This document shows positions 41,823-51,354 of a stretch of DNA of 64,000 bases, one piece after another; positions within the stretch are counted from its first letter, which is position 1, and every line of letters begins with the position of its first letter. The notes under the pieces are model-generated. The model ran no database searches, was not told the origin of the DNA, and saw only the letters and a program-made list of their open reading frames with translations. The DNA comes from Streptomyces sp. Mut1 (GTDB lineage: Bacteria > Actinomycetota > Actinomycetes > Streptomycetales > Streptomycetaceae). The DNA lies in contig NZ_CP120997.1 of the NCBI RefSeq assembly GCF_030719295.1, positions 2,793,501-2,857,500 of the forward strand, written 5' to 3'. The position numbers and the translations under genes were made by a program.

Positions 41823-44657
41823 CTACTTCTTACGCCGCCGCCCCCCACCGCCCCCACTCTTCTGCGCCTTACGCCGCTCCGCCCGAGTAAGCCCGTCCGA
41901 CCCGGCCCCGGCACCACCCGCGCCCGATCCCGCAGCGTCCGCGTTGGAGAAGTCGCCCTCGACCACGCCGCCCTCCCCGTCCACCGTGGGAGCGGAGAAG
42001 TGCAGCCGGTCCGGCCGCTGCGGAGCGTCCAGCCCCTTGGCCCGGATCTCCGGCCGCGCGGCCGGCACCGCGTCCTCCTTGGTCAGCGACGTCTCCGCGT
42101 CCTGGACCGGCACCTCCTCGACCTGCTGCTCGACCTGGACCTCCAGGTTGAACAGGTAGCCGACGGACTCCTCCTTGATGCCCTCCATCATGGCGTTGAA
42201 CATGTCGAAGCCCTCGCGCTGGTACTCGACCAGCGGGTCCTTCTGCGCCATGGCCCGCAGGCCGATTCCTTCCTGGAGGTAGTCCATCTCGTAGAGGTGT
42301 TCACGCCACTTGCGGTCCAGCACCGAAAGCACCACGCGCCGCTCCAGCTCACGCATGATCTCGGAGCCGAGCGTCTTCTCCCGCTCGTCGTACTGCTCGT
42401 GGATGTCGTCCTTGACGGACTCGGCGATGAACTCCGCGGTGACCCCGGCCAGGTCCCCCGCCGCCTCCTCCAGCTCGGCGACGGTGACCTTCACCGGGTA
42501 GAGCTGCTTGAACGCGCCCCACAGCCGGTCCAGGTCCCACTCCTCGGCGAAGCCCTCCGCCGTCTCCTGGCGGATGTAGTCGTCGATGGTGTCGTCCATG
42601 AAGTGGCGGATCTGCTCCTGGAGGTCCTCGCCTTCCAGAACCCGGCGCCGCTCGCCGTAGATGACCTCACGCTGCCGGTTGAGCACCTCGTCGTACTTCA
42701 GGACGTTCTTACGGGTCTCGAAGTTCTGCTGCTCGACCTGCGACTGCGCCGACGCGATCGCCCGCGTCACCATCTTGTTCTCGATCGGCACATCGTCCGG
42801 CACGTTGGCCATCGACATGACGCGCTCGACCATCTGCGCCTTGAACAGCCGCATCAGGTCGTCGCCGAGGGACAGGTAGAAGCGGGACTCGCCCGGGTCG
42901 CCCTGACGGCCGGAACGACCGCGCAGCTGGTTGTCGATACGGCGCGACTCGTGCCGCTCGGTGCCCAGGACGTAGAGCCCGCCCAGGTCCTTGACCTCCT
43001 CGAACTCCGCCTTCACCGCCTGCTCGGCCTTCTCCAGCGCGGCGGGCAGCGCGGCCGCCCACTCCTCGACGTGCTCGACGGGGTCGAGGCCCCGCTGCCG
43101 CAGCTCGGCCTCGGCGAGGTCGTCCGGGTTGCCGCCGAGCTTGATGTCGGTGCCTCGTCCGGCCATGTTCGTCGCGACGGTCACCGCGCCCTTGCGGCCG
43201 GCCTGGGCGACGATCGTCGCCTCCCGGTCGTGCTGCTTGGCGTTGAGCACCTCGTGCTGGACACCGCGCTTGGAGAGCTGCTGCGAGAGGTACTCGGACT
43301 TCTCGACGGAGGTCGTGCCGACGAGGATCGGCTGCCCCTTCTCGTGCTTCTCCGCGATGTCGTCGACGACGGCGGCGAACTTCGCGACCTCGGTGCGGTA
43401 GATCAGGTCCGACTGGTCGGCCCGGACCATCGGCCGGTTCGTCGGGATCGGCACGACGCCCAGCTTGTAGATCTGGTGGAACTCGGCGGCCTCGGTCATC
43501 GCCGTACCGGTCATGCCGGAGAGCTTGCCGTAGAGGCGGAAGAAGTTCTGCAGGGTGATCGTGGCGAGCGTCTGGTTCTCGTCCTTGATGTCCACCCCTT
43601 CCTTCGCCTCGATCGCCTGGTGCATGCCCTCGTTGTAGCGGCGGCCGGCGAGGATACGGCCGGTGTGCTCGTCGACGATCATGACTTCGCCGTCGATGAC
43701 GACGTAGTCCTTGTCCTTCTTGAAGAGTTCCTTGGCCTTGATGGCGTTGTTGAGGTACCCGACGAGGGGGGTGTTCACCGACTCGTAGAGGTTCTCGATG
43801 CCGAGCCAGTCCTCGACCTTGGAGACGCCGGGCTCGTGGATCGCGACGGTCCGCTTCTTCTCGTCGACCTCGTAGTCGCCGGTCTCCTCGATGCCCTTGA
43901 GCGGGTTGCCCGCCTCGCCCTTGGTCAGGCGGGTGACCAGCTTGGCGAAGTCGCCGTACCACTTGGTGGCCTGGTCGGCCGGGCCGGAGATGATCAGCGG
44001 CGTACGGGCCTCGTCGACCAGGATCGAGTCGACCTCGTCGACGATCGCGAAGTTGTGGCCGCGCTGGACCAGCTCGTCCTTCGACCACGCCATGTTGTCG
44101 CGGAGGTAGTCGAAGCCGAACTCGTTGTTCGTGCCGTACGTGATGTCGCAGGCGTACTGCTCACGGCGCTGGGCCGGAGTCATGTTCGCGATGATGCAGC
44201 CGACGTCGAGGCCGAGGAACTTGTGGACCCGGCCCATCATCTCGGAGTCACGCGAGGCGAGGTAGTCGTTCACCGTGATCAGGTGCACGCCCTTGCCGGA
44301 CAGGGCGTTGAGATACGCGGGCAGCGTGCCGACGAGGGTCTTGCCCTCACCGGTCTTCATCTCCGCCACATACCCCAGGTGCAGCGCGGCACCACCCATG
44401 ATCTGGACGTCGTAGTGGCGCTGGCCGAGGACGCGCTTGGCCGCCTCGCGGACGGTCGCGAACGCCTCGGGAAGCAGGTCGTCCAGGCTCTCGCCGTCCG
44501 CGTACCGTTCCTTGTACTCGTCGGTGAGCGCCCGCAGCTCGGCGTCGGAGAGGTTGACGAAGTCCTCTTCGATGGAGCTGACCTGGTCCGCGATGCGGTG
44601 CAGTTTGCGCAGGATCTTGCCTTCGCCTGCACGCATGAGCTTGTTGAAGACGGACAC
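41823..44657 (-). CDS. secA: Preprotein translocase ATPase SecA
   Basis: Motor ATPase that drives proteins through SecYEG. From GTG at 44657 (AAGGAG 9 nt upstream) it has 944 residues beginning (M)[13 protein letters not shown]; the frame is open to 44750 but homology starts here. Walker A is MKTGEGKT (residues 100–107), then the [19 protein letters not shown]-like region, the preprotein cross-linking domain, and the second motor domain ([41 protein letters not shown]). The C-terminus is a Gly/Ala-rich linker ending in [17 protein letters not shown]. The Cys-rich SEC-C zinc motif of E. coli SecA is absent, as in other Streptomyces SecA. This is the only SecA gene in the window. Confidence 0.98.
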   Translation of the reverse strand: MSVFNKLMRAGEGKILRKLHRIADQVSSIEEDFVNLSDAELRALTDEYKERYADGESLDDLLPEAFATVREAAKRVLGQRHYDVQIMGGAALHLGYVAEMKTGEGKTLVGTLPAYLNALSGKGVHLITVNDYLASRDSEMMGRVHKFLGLDVGCIIANMTPAQRREQYACDITYGTNNEFGFDYLRDNMAWSKDELVQRGHNFAIVDEVDSILVDEARTPLIISGPADQATKWYGDFAKLVTRLTKGEAGNPLKGIEETGDYEVDEKKRTVAIHEPGVSKVEDWLGIENLYESVNTPLVGYLNNAIKAKELFKKDKDYVVIDGEVMIVDEHTGRILAGRRYNEGMHQAIEAKEGVDIKDENQTLATITLQNFFRLYGKLSGMTGTAMTEAAEFHQIYKLGVVPIPTNRPMVRADQSDLIYRTEVAKFAAVVDDIAEKHEKGQPILVGTTSVEKSEYLSQQLSKRGVQHEVLNAKQHDREATIVAQAGRKGAVTVATNMAGRGTDIKLGGNPDDLAEAELRQRGLDPVEHVEEWAAALPAALEKAEQAVKAEFEEVKDLGGLYVLGTERHESRRIDNQLRGRSGRQGDPGESRFYLSLGDDLMRLFKAQMVERVMSMANVPDDVPIENKMVTRAIASAQSQVEQQNFETRKNVLKYDEVLNRQREVIYGERRRVLEGEDLQEQIRHFMDDTIDDYIRQETAEGFAEEWDLDRLWGAFKQLYPVKVTVAELEEAAGDLAGVTAEFIAESVKDDIHEQYDEREKTLGSEIMRELERRVVLSVLDRKWREHLYEMDYLQEGIGLRAMAQKDPLVEYQREGFDMFNAMMEGIKEESVGYLFNLEVQVEQQVEEVPVQDAETSLTKEDAVPAARPEIRAKGLDAPQRPDRLHFSAPTVDGEGGVVEGDFSNADAAGSGAGGAGAGSDGLTRAERRKAQKSGGGGGRRRKK

Positions 44658-44897
44658 TGAGGCTGGTCTCCTTGCCGGTCGGGCCTGGCACTGGGTCGTG
44701 TTATGGACTCTGGCGCGGGCACGGCAGGTGGGCCCCACCGCAACGGCCATCGTAAGCGAGGACCCCGCCGCGCCGGGAGGGCTGCCACCGCGTTGTCCCC
44801 GCGGTGCCCTTCCGAATCAACGGACGAAGGGTGCGGAAGGTGCCGGGAAACGCGAAAAGTCCTCGCTTCCCCGCCGCCGTCTCACCAGAATCCCTTC

Positions 44898-45488
44898 ATG
44901 GAACCGATCATTCTCACCAGCGGCCGCCTGCGGCTGCGCCCCTTCGCCCCGGACGACGCGGACGCGGTGTACGAGGCCTGTCAGGACCCGGACATCCAGC
45001 GCTGGACGGTGGTCCCCTCGCCGTACGGCCGCCCCGACGCGGAGTTCTTCACCGCGCGGCTCTGTCCGGACGGCTGGCGGGACGGCTCGATGTACAACTT
45101 CGCCGTGGTGCCCCGCACGGGCGGGGCCCTCATAGGCGCCCTCGGCATCAACAGCCGGAGCGGACCGGGCACGTACGAGGTCGGGTTCTGGACCGCGAAG
45201 GAGCACCGGGGCCTCGGCTACATGACCGAGGCGGTCCTGTGCGCCGCCCGCTGGAGCTTCACCTCGCTGGGCTGCGACCGGCTGGAGTGGAAGGCCGAGA
45301 CCGGCAACGTCCCGTCGCGGGCCGTCGCGCTGCGGGCGGGCTTCCGGATGGAGGGCGACCAGCGCTCGGGGCTGCTCAACAAGGGCGTGCGCCGCGATAC
45401 GTGGGTCGGCGCGCTGCTCCCCTCCGACCTCGGCCTGCCCAGCACCCGGGTCTACATCCCGGCGGGCGATGTCAGTGCCGCCCCATAA
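44898..45488 (+). CDS. GNAT family N-acetyltransferase
   Basis: Acetyl-CoA-dependent transferase of 196 residues (RimJ/RimL-like subgroup). Recognisable segments are LRLRPFAPDDADAVYEACQDPDI at the start, YEVGFWTAKEHRGLGYMTEAVL as the acetyl-CoA-binding motif, and NVPSRAVALRAGFRMEG. The substrate is unknown; RimJ-like members modify ribosomal protein N-termini or small molecules. Start is ATG at 44898. It is divergent from secA. Its TAA stop (45486–45488) lies inside the -10 box of the glycosylase promoter downstream. Confidence 0.9.
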   Translation: MEPIILTSGRLRLRPFAPDDADAVYEACQDPDIQRWTVVPSPYGRPDAEFFTARLCPDGWRDGSMYNFAVVPRTGGALIGALGINSRSGPGTYEVGFWTAKEHRGLGYMTEAVLCAARWSFTSLGCDRLEWKAETGNVPSRAVALRAGFRMEGDQRSGLLNKGVRRDTWVGALLPSDLGLPSTRVYIPAGDVSAAP

Positions 45489-45491
45489 AGT
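45469..45491 (+). promoter_or_regulatory. RecA-NDp/PafBC-type promoter of the YcaQ-like gene
   Basis: ATGTCAGTG (45469–45477), 8-nt spacer, TAAAGT (45486–45491). Matches TTGTCRGTG-N8-TAnnnT except the first base. The ATG at 45499 follows after exactly 7 nt, the same geometry as the HAD gene promoter. Confidence 0.7.
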
Positions 45492-45498
45492 GCGGGGC

Positions 45499-46674
45499 AT
45501 GACGTCTGTGCAGCCACCCGCAGTCGAACTCTCCGCCGACCAGGCCCGCAGGATCGCCCTGCGCGCCCAGGGCTTCCTGGGCGCCCCGGACCGCCGATCC
45601 GGGGTGCCCGGAGTGCTGCGCCACCTCGGCGCCGTACAGCTGGACACGATCTCGGTGCTGGCGCGTTCGCACGAACTGATTCCGTACGCGCGCCTGGGCG
45701 CGATCGGCCGGCGCACGGTCGAGGAGGCGTACTGGTCGGGCGGCCGCGCCTTCGAGTACTGGTCGCACGCGGCGTGCATCCTGCCCGTCGAGGAGTGGCC
45801 GCACTTCGCCTTCCGCCGCCGCGCCTACCGCGCGCGCCCGCAGTGGCACCACGACCTGCCCGACGGCGCGTACGACAAGGTCATCAAGCAGCTGACCGCC
45901 GAGGGCCCGCTGACGGCGACGGAACTGGGCGGCGCGAAGAACGGCGGGGAGTGGTGGGACTGGTCGGCGTCGAAGGTCGCCGTCGAGCGCGCCCTGATGT
46001 ACGGCGAGGTGGTGTGCACCGAGCGGCGCGGCTGGAAGCGGATCTACGACCTCGCGGAGCGCGCCCTGCCCGACGCCGTGCTGCACGACGATCTGGACGA
46101 CGCGGAGTGCCTGCGCCGGCTGGTGGCGCTCGCCGGACAGTCGCTGGGCGTGGGCACCCGGACGGACATCGCGGACTACCACCGGCTCAAGGGGGAGCAG
46201 TTCGACGCGGTGGTGGCGGATTCCGGTCTGGTCCCGGTGACCGTGCAGGGCTGGGCGAAGCCGGCCTGGGCGGACCCGGCGGCGCTTGCCGTCGAACCGC
46301 GCGGCCGGCACCGGACGACGCTGCTGTCGCCCTTCGACTCGTTGGTCTGGGAGCGTGCGCGCACCGAGCGGATCTTCGGCTTCACGCACCGCCTTGAGGC
46401 GTACGTGCCCAAGCCGAAGCGGATCCACGGCTACTTCGCGATGCCGCTGCTGGCCGGCGGCAGGCTCCAGGGCCGGGTCGACCCGGCCCGTGACGGCACC
46501 ACGCTGATCGCCCGGCAGGTGTCCCTGGCCGGCAGGAAGGCCGTGGCGCCGATGGCCCAGGCTCTGGTGGAGGCCGCTTCCTGGGTCGGCTGCACGGACG
46601 TCCGGCTGGAGCGGGTGGAGGCGCCGGAGCTGCGCGGTCCGCTCACGGCGGAAATCGCGCGCCTCCTGGCCTGA
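45499..46674 (+). CDS. YcaQ/AlkX-like winged-helix DNA glycosylase (HTH_42 family)
   Basis: Probable DNA repair glycosylase of 391 residues from the family of E. coli YcaQ (AlkX) and the azinomycin-resistance enzyme AlkZ, which unhook interstrand crosslinks and remove bulky alkyl lesions. The sequence shows the family pattern: ADQARRIALRAQGF, then VQLDTISVLARSHELI, where QLD fits the catalytic QxD motif of the YcaQ branch. FEYWSHAACILP, WEWSASK-like WWDWSASKVAVERAL and LLSPFDSLVWERARTERIFGF follow. Start is chosen as ATG at 45499, because a damage-type promoter ends 7 nt before it and an alternative start at 45469 lies within that promoter. The gene thus appears to be expressed separately from the GNAT gene that precedes it by 10 nt. 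Confidence 0.88.
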   Translation: MTSVQPPAVELSADQARRIALRAQGFLGAPDRRSGVPGVLRHLGAVQLDTISVLARSHELIPYARLGAIGRRTVEEAYWSGGRAFEYWSHAACILPVEEWPHFAFRRRAYRARPQWHHDLPDGAYDKVIKQLTAEGPLTATELGGAKNGGEWWDWSASKVAVERALMYGEVVCTERRGWKRIYDLAERALPDAVLHDDLDDAECLRRLVALAGQSLGVGTRTDIADYHRLKGEQFDAVVADSGLVPVTVQGWAKPAWADPAALAVEPRGRHRTTLLSPFDSLVWERARTERIFGFTHRLEAYVPKPKRIHGYFAMPLLAGGRLQGRVDPARDGTTLIARQVSLAGRKAVAPMAQALVEAASWVGCTDVRLERVEAPELRGPLTAEIARLLA

Positions 46675-46716
46675 CCCCGCCGGGCGCGCCGCCGTTCGCC
46701 GCGCCGTGCCCGCGGG

Positions 46717-47472
46717 TCACCTGATTTCGAGGATCTTCTCCCGCATGGCATAGACCACTGCTTCCATGCGGGAGTGCAGCTGGAGCTTCTCCAGAATGTT
46801 GCGGACGTGGTTCTTCACGGTGTTCTCGGAAATGAACAGTTCCTTCGCGATATCGCGATTGTTCATGCCGGTGGCAACCAGTTTGAGGACTTCGAGTTCG
46901 CGCTCGGTGAGCCGGGGCGCCGGTACCAGCCGGCGTTCATCGGTCCGCTGGATCATCGATTTGAACTCGGTGAGCAGTTTGGACGCCATGGACGGGCTGA
47001 TCTGTGACTGCCCGTCGGCGACCGCGCGAATCGCGGTGGACACCTCGTCCGTGGAAATCTCCTTGAGGAGATATCCCGTGGCACCGGCCTTGATGGCGTC
47101 GTAGAGGTCGGCCTCCTCGTCGCTGATCGTCAGCATGATGATCTTCGCACTGGGGGCCACCTCCTTGATCGAGGTGCAGGCCTCGATGCCGCCCCGCCTG
47201 GGCATCCGCACATCCATCAGCACGATGTCCGGGAGCAGGTCGGCCGCCTTGTCGACCGCCTCCGCCCCGTCCCCCGCCTCGCCGACGACCTCGATGTCCT
47301 CCTCGTGCGCGAGGACGATTTCCAGGCCTCTGCGGAAAAGGGCGTGGTCATCGACGACCAGGACCCTGATCGGCTCCTTGCGGTAGCCGTTGTCCCGGTC
47401 GTCACCGGCCGGGACGGCCGCCGTTTCGCCGGCGCCCCTCGCATCGCGCACGGGCCCGAAGGTGTCCGCCAT
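46717..47472 (-). CDS. Orphan NarL/LuxR-type response regulator
   Basis: Two-domain regulator of 251 residues. The receiver (about 35–155) contains DDHALFRRG, phospho-acceptor Asp in [10 protein letters not shown], Thr in MLTISD and Lys in YLLKEIS. The C-terminal LuxR helix-turn-helix (about 180–245) reads [36 protein letters not shown]. No sensor kinase gene lies next to it, so it is an orphan here. Start is the ATG at 47472 with a strong GGGGGAGGAA site. It sits between the glycosylase (convergent) and hpf (same strand, with a terminator between). Confidence 0.95.
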   Translation of the reverse strand: MADTFGPVRDARGAGETAAVPAGDDRDNGYRKEPIRVLVVDDHALFRRGLEIVLAHEEDIEVVGEAGDGAEAVDKAADLLPDIVLMDVRMPRRGGIEACTSIKEVAPSAKIIMLTISDEEADLYDAIKAGATGYLLKEISTDEVSTAIRAVADGQSQISPSMASKLLTEFKSMIQRTDERRLVPAPRLTERELEVLKLVATGMNNRDIAKELFISENTVKNHVRNILEKLQLHSRMEAVVYAMREKILEIR

Positions 47473-47607
47473 CGTTCCTCCCCCTGAAGGCCACGGCCTG
47501 AAGTTCACGAACTGTCCGCCAACGGCAGTTCACAGAGCACCGATTGGCTTGGGCCGCCATGATTTCATGCCGTGGCGCTCAGCGCGGTGATCCCTCGGTG
47601 GCACACA

Positions 47608-47644
47608 GGTGCCCCTGGGGGCGCACAGACGCTCCAGGGGCACC
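47608..47644 (-). terminator. hpf terminator
   Basis: Arms GGTGCCCCTGG (47608–47618) and CCAGGGGCACC (47634–47644), 12 nt past the hpf stop on the minus strand. Confidence 0.8.
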
Positions 47645-47656
47645 ACGCGGGTGGCG

Positions 47657-48346
47657 TCAGCCGCCGAGCGCACCGCCGGCGCCGCCCGCCTCATCGGCGG
47701 CCAGCGGATCGGTCCTCAGGTGGATGACACCGTAGTCGTAGGCGTGCCGTCGGTAGACGACACTGGGCTCCTTCGTCTCGTTGTCGACGAACAGATAGAA
47801 GTCGTGTCCGACCAACTCCATCTCGTAGAGCGCCTGGTCGAGCGACATGGGCGCCGCGACGTGCGTCTTCTCGCGCATCACCAGCGGCCCTTCGCCCTGG
47901 ACTTCGAGCGAGCCGATCCTGGTGGTGGGTACGGGCTGTGCCGTCTCGTCGGCGATCAGTTCGCCGTCGCCGTTGAACGATGCCGCGTCCGGCACCATTT
48001 CGCCGACCTCCGCAGCGGGGATGCGCCCCGAACCCCGACGGCTGTAGCGCTTGTCGTGCTGCTTGCGCAGCCGGGCCTCCAGCTTGCCGGTGGCCAGGTC
48101 CAGCGCTGCGTACGGGTCGCCTGCGGCCGCTTCTGCCCTGATGACCGGTCCACGCGAGCGGAGCGTGATCTCCACCCGGTCGGAACGGTCTGCCTGACGA
48201 GGGTTCGGCTCCTTGGACACCTCCACGTCGAGGCTGATCACCTTGCCGTCGAACTTCTGGATCTTGTCCAGCTTCAGCTTCTCGGCCACGTGCTTGCGGA
48301 ACCGCTCGGGCACCTCGGTCTTGCGGCCCTTGACGACGATGTCCAC
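47657..48346 (-). CDS. hpf: Long-form ribosome hibernation promoting factor
   Basis: Binds the small subunit and, through its C-terminal domain, pairs ribosomes into inactive 100S dimers. The 229-residue product has the S30AE N-terminal domain ((M)DIVVKGRKTEVPERFRKHVAEKL…RVEITLRSRG) and the C-terminal dimerisation domain (HVAAPMSLDQALYEMELVGHDFYLFVDNETKEPSVVYRR, YDYGVIHL), joined by a flexible linker. The start is GTG at 48346 with CGGAG 6 nt before. The open frame extends upstream to 48565, but that part lacks family similarity. Its leader of more than 100 nt has two hairpins (48369–48386 and 48405–48426). Expression probably responds to stress or growth phase, but no promoter is certain. 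Confidence 0.95.
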   Translation of the reverse strand: MDIVVKGRKTEVPERFRKHVAEKLKLDKIQKFDGKVISLDVEVSKEPNPRQADRSDRVEITLRSRGPVIRAEAAAGDPYAALDLATGKLEARLRKQHDKRYSRRGSGRIPAAEVGEMVPDAASFNGDGELIADETAQPVPTTRIGSLEVQGEGPLVMREKTHVAAPMSLDQALYEMELVGHDFYLFVDNETKEPSVVYRRHAYDYGVIHLRTDPLAADEAGGAGGALGG

Positions 48347-48684
48347 GCAGAACTCCGTTCCCGGATCACTCCGCTCAGTGGCGGAGCATCTCCCTTTTGC
48401 ACCTGGCTCCGGTGACGACCGGAGCCGCGGACTCGGTGACTTCCACCTCCTCCTCCCCCGTCGGCAGGGGATCCACCCCACCGAATTTCCGGTTCTTCGG
48501 CTACTGCCGGCTACTGGTGGGTCGCCTGCCCGAAACCTGATGGTGCATTCGTCGAGGTTTGGCATTCACCATTCCTCACAACCGAACATAGCCTGCCCGG
48601 ACGGATGTCGGCACCCGCTACTCACGCGTACCTCCGTTCAGGTCTCTTTACCCACTCACTACCTGCAACGATGCAAGTTCAGTT
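48347..48684. other. hpf leader and promoter region
   Basis: 338 nt without a gene. On the minus strand it shows two stable hairpins near hpf (GGCTCCGG/CCGGAGCC at 48405–48426, CTCCGC/GCGGAG at 48369–48386) and a purine-rich GGGGGAGGAGGAGG stretch near 48445. Confidence 0.55.
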
Positions 48685-49431
48685 TCAGTTCCGGTTTATT
48701 TCGCGGGCGGCGGGACATGCTGCGTCGAAGGCCGCGGGGGACGCCGCGACGACGGCAGCGTCGCGCACCGCCGCACCGCTGCCCGCACGCCCCTGGGCGC
48801 AGGTGAGCGCGCGTGCCGCCTCGGCCAGCGTGGCCCCCGTTGTCAGCAGGTCGTCCACCAGCACCACCCGCCCGTTGGCGAGCAGCCGGCCGCCTCCCGT
48901 CACCACGCTCAGCGCGTCCGCCAGATTCGCCCGGCGCTCCGGCGCGGTGAGACCGGCCTGGTCCGCCACCGCCCGCCGCAGGCGCAGCACCGCGGCCACC
49001 GTCGCCGGCGTACCCGTCCGCCTCAGGTGCGCGGCGGCCGCCCACGCGATCCGCCGCCCCGGGTCGTGCCCGCGCGCCGCCACCGCCCGCCGCGTGGACG
49101 GCACGGGGACGAGCAGCAGCGGCCGCCCGTCCGGTACCTGCCCCGCCCCGGCCCTCACGGCCACCGCCAGGGCCCTGCCGAGCGGCCGTGCCAGGGCGAG
49201 CACGCCCCGCTCCTTGTGGGCCAGCAGCGCCGCCCGTACCGCGTTCTCGTATCCGGCGGCGGCATGGACCACGGGCAGGCCGGGCGGCTCGGGGGCGGGC
49301 CGCACCCGGCGTGGCGCCCCGCCGTGCAGCTGTGCGCCGCAGGTCTCGCACAGCTCCGTACGCGCTCTGCCGCAGCCGCCACAGGACACCGGCAGAACGA
49401 GTCCGGTGATCTCCCGCCACCACCCGCGCAT
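48685..49431 (-). CDS. ComF family phosphoribosyltransferase-like protein
   Basis: Protein of 248 residues related to ComFC of naturally competent bacteria. It has an N-terminal zinc-binding part with CGGC and CETC (about 17–35) and a type I phosphoribosyltransferase fold. The PRPP loop is VVLVDDLLTTGATL (about 190). The family LVPVPSTRRAVAARGHDP segment is present. In organisms without transformation, such as Streptomyces, its role is not established. Start is taken as ATG at 49431 (MRGWWREITGL); an in-frame start further up at 49479 would lie near the lpqB end. It follows lpqB by 57 nt and is likely part of the mtrA–mtrB–lpqB operon. Confidence 0.9.
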   Translation of the reverse strand: MRGWWREITGLVLPVSCGGCGRARTELCETCGAQLHGGAPRRVRPAPEPPGLPVVHAAAGYENAVRAALLAHKERGVLALARPLGRALAVAVRAGAGQVPDGRPLLLVPVPSTRRAVAARGHDPGRRIAWAAAAHLRRTGTPATVAAVLRLRRAVADQAGLTAPERRANLADALSVVTGGGRLLANGRVVLVDDLLTTGATLAEAARALTCAQGRAGSGAAVRDAAVVAASPAAFDAACPAAREINRN

Positions 49432-49488
49432 GACTCCACTGTGCGCGCATCGGGGCGACCGGGCCACCCCTGTGGACAACCGCCGGTC

Positions 49489-51354
49489 TCAGCCCGGGTA
49501 GACGAGCGCGGAGCCCTCCTTGAGGACCGTCTGCCAGTTGTCGCCCGGCAGCAGTTTCACTATCCCGTCGCCGAACGTGTCCGCCATCAGCGGCAGCTGA
49601 TCGTCGTCCGCGGCGGCGATGGCGAGCACCTGGTTGACCCCGGGCAGCACCCCGGACGAAGGCGTCGAGCCGTCCGCCTGGACGTAGCGGACCTGCTGCA
49701 CGCCGCCCTGCTCCTTGCCGACCACCACGAGGCGGCTGCGGCCGGACCAGGACATCGCCGTGACGTCCGCGAGCTGCGGTGCCGCCTGCCGCAGGTCCAC
49801 CACGGACACCTGCGCGTCGTCCTGCGGTCCCTGCCGCTCGATCCGGCCGATCTTCAGCGTCGTGTGGTCGTCCTTGGTCAGCAGGAGCGCTATGCGCACC
49901 CCGTCCGAGGACAGCCGCAGCGCCGTGATCCGGCTGCCGTCGAGGCTCGGCACCGTGACCTCCTGCGGCTTGCCCTTGCCCTGGGGCAGGCGCAGCAGCC
50001 TGGAGTTCTTCGGGTCGCGGTCGGCGACCCAGAGGTCGCCCCGGCCGTCCCAGCTGGGCGCGGTCAGCCGGTCCTCGGCCTTGCCCGCCAGACTGGTCAC
50101 GGCGGGTACGGGCAGCTCGCCGTCCACGGCTATGGACGTCACATAGAGCGCGTCGTTGTGCTGCGAGAGCGCCGCCGCCGACTGCTCGTCCCGGGCCACC
50201 CCGACCGCGCTCACCCGCAGCGCGCCGTTGCCGAAGGGGCCGGACACCGGCTCCGGCTCGCCGCTGCCCCTGGTGCTGCCGGGGATGCGCTCCACGCGCC
50301 CCTTGGCGTCCACGAAGTACTGGCTGTCGGGTCCGCCCGAGGAACGGTCGGGGGCGTACTCCTCGGCCTGGTCCGCGGCGAGCACACACAGCGGCGAACC
50401 GTCCGAGCGCTGCAACTCCACCTGCTCGACCCGCGCGGAGGTCAGGTCGCGGAGGGTGAAGAGGACCTGCGAGGCCATCATCCGGCAGGACCGCTGCCCG
50501 GTCCCGTCGGCCTTCTTGTCGAGCGGCACCTTCAGGACGTTGCGGTCGTCGGGCGTCAGGGAGGCGACGCCCTTCTTCAGTCCGGTCCCGGCGGGGAAGC
50601 TCGACTTGACCACCGGCCGCAGCCAGTCGGTCGGGCCCCGCAGAAGGCTGCGGACCGCCTGCGTCACCGTGTCCATCCCGGTGGCGGGGTCCGTCCGGTT
50701 CCGGAGGTAGACGGGGTCGGCGACGAGGGTGGCCTGCGCGTCGGACAGGCCGGACGCGAAGTAGAACTTGTTGACGGAGCGGTAGAGCCGTTTGAAGTCC
50801 GACTGGCCGAGCACCAGCCCGTCGGACACGAAGTCGATGCGCCACTCCTTGCCGTCCGGCCCCTTCTCCCGCACCAGGTGGAGCGTGCGCGAGTAGTCGG
50901 AGGGGGCGAGCGGCTGGTACGCGTTCTGCTCGTCGACCGTCGCGACCTTCTCCCCGGTCAGGGTGTAGGTGACCTCCGTGGTGCTGTGGTCACCCTCGTG
51001 GATCGGCCGGTCGCTCCGGTTCGGCGCCTTGGCCAGGACGGTGGTCCCCGCGCTCGGCTTCCAGCGGCGCGACGCCTCCTTGGTGAGGTACTTGCGCGTC
51101 GTCCGGAAGTCGGAGTCGTCACTGGTCATCGACTCCAGGAAGCCGTCGACCACCTCGTTCGGTGTGGCGCCGTCCCGCGGGGCGACCGCGTACACCTGCA
51201 CCTGCGAGTCCCCGGGCTGCGAGGCGTCTACGGCCTTGACGTCCCCGGTGACGGGCATCGAGCCGCACGCGGACAGCAGCAGCGCGCCGCACCCGATCAG
51301 CACGGTCGTCCCCGCCGCACGCCGACGGCCGCCCTGAAGACGCTCAGTGCTCAC
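49489..51354 (-). CDS. lpqB: Lipoprotein LpqB, MtrAB-associated
   Basis: Lipoprotein of 621 residues that acts with MtrB outside the membrane, as shown for the mycobacterial homologue. Signal peptide ends with lipobox LSAC (Cys about 30). A GerMN-type domain (about 60–350, including APNRSDRPIH and FYFASGLSDAQATLVADPVYL) is followed by a beta-propeller-like C-terminal half. GTG at 51354 overlaps the mtrB stop by 4 nt (GTGA), so translation is coupled. Confidence 0.96.
   Translation of the reverse strand: MSTERLQGGRRRAAGTTVLIGCGALLLSACGSMPVTGDVKAVDASQPGDSQVQVYAVAPRDGATPNEVVDGFLESMTSDDSDFRTTRKYLTKEASRRWKPSAGTTVLAKAPNRSDRPIHEGDHSTTEVTYTLTGEKVATVDEQNAYQPLAPSDYSRTLHLVREKGPDGKEWRIDFVSDGLVLGQSDFKRLYRSVNKFYFASGLSDAQATLVADPVYLRNRTDPATGMDTVTQAVRSLLRGPTDWLRPVVKSSFPAGTGLKKGVASLTPDDRNVLKVPLDKKADGTGQRSCRMMASQVLFTLRDLTSARVEQVELQRSDGSPLCVLAADQAEEYAPDRSSGGPDSQYFVDAKGRVERIPGSTRGSGEPEPVSGPFGNGALRVSAVGVARDEQSAAALSQHNDALYVTSIAVDGELPVPAVTSLAGKAEDRLTAPSWDGRGDLWVADRDPKNSRLLRLPQGKGKPQEVTVPSLDGSRITALRLSSDGVRIALLLTKDDHTTLKIGRIERQGPQDDAQVSVVDLRQAAPQLADVTAMSWSGRSRLVVVGKEQGGVQQVRYVQADGSTPSSGVLPGVNQVLAIAAADDDQLPLMADTFGDGIVKLLPGDNWQTVLKEGSALVYPG

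Noticed and set aside
49471..49479. DnaA box TTGTCCACA (minus strand) between comF and lpqB
   Set aside because: A single 9-mer is expected by chance in a window of this size, and there is no cluster or origin context.
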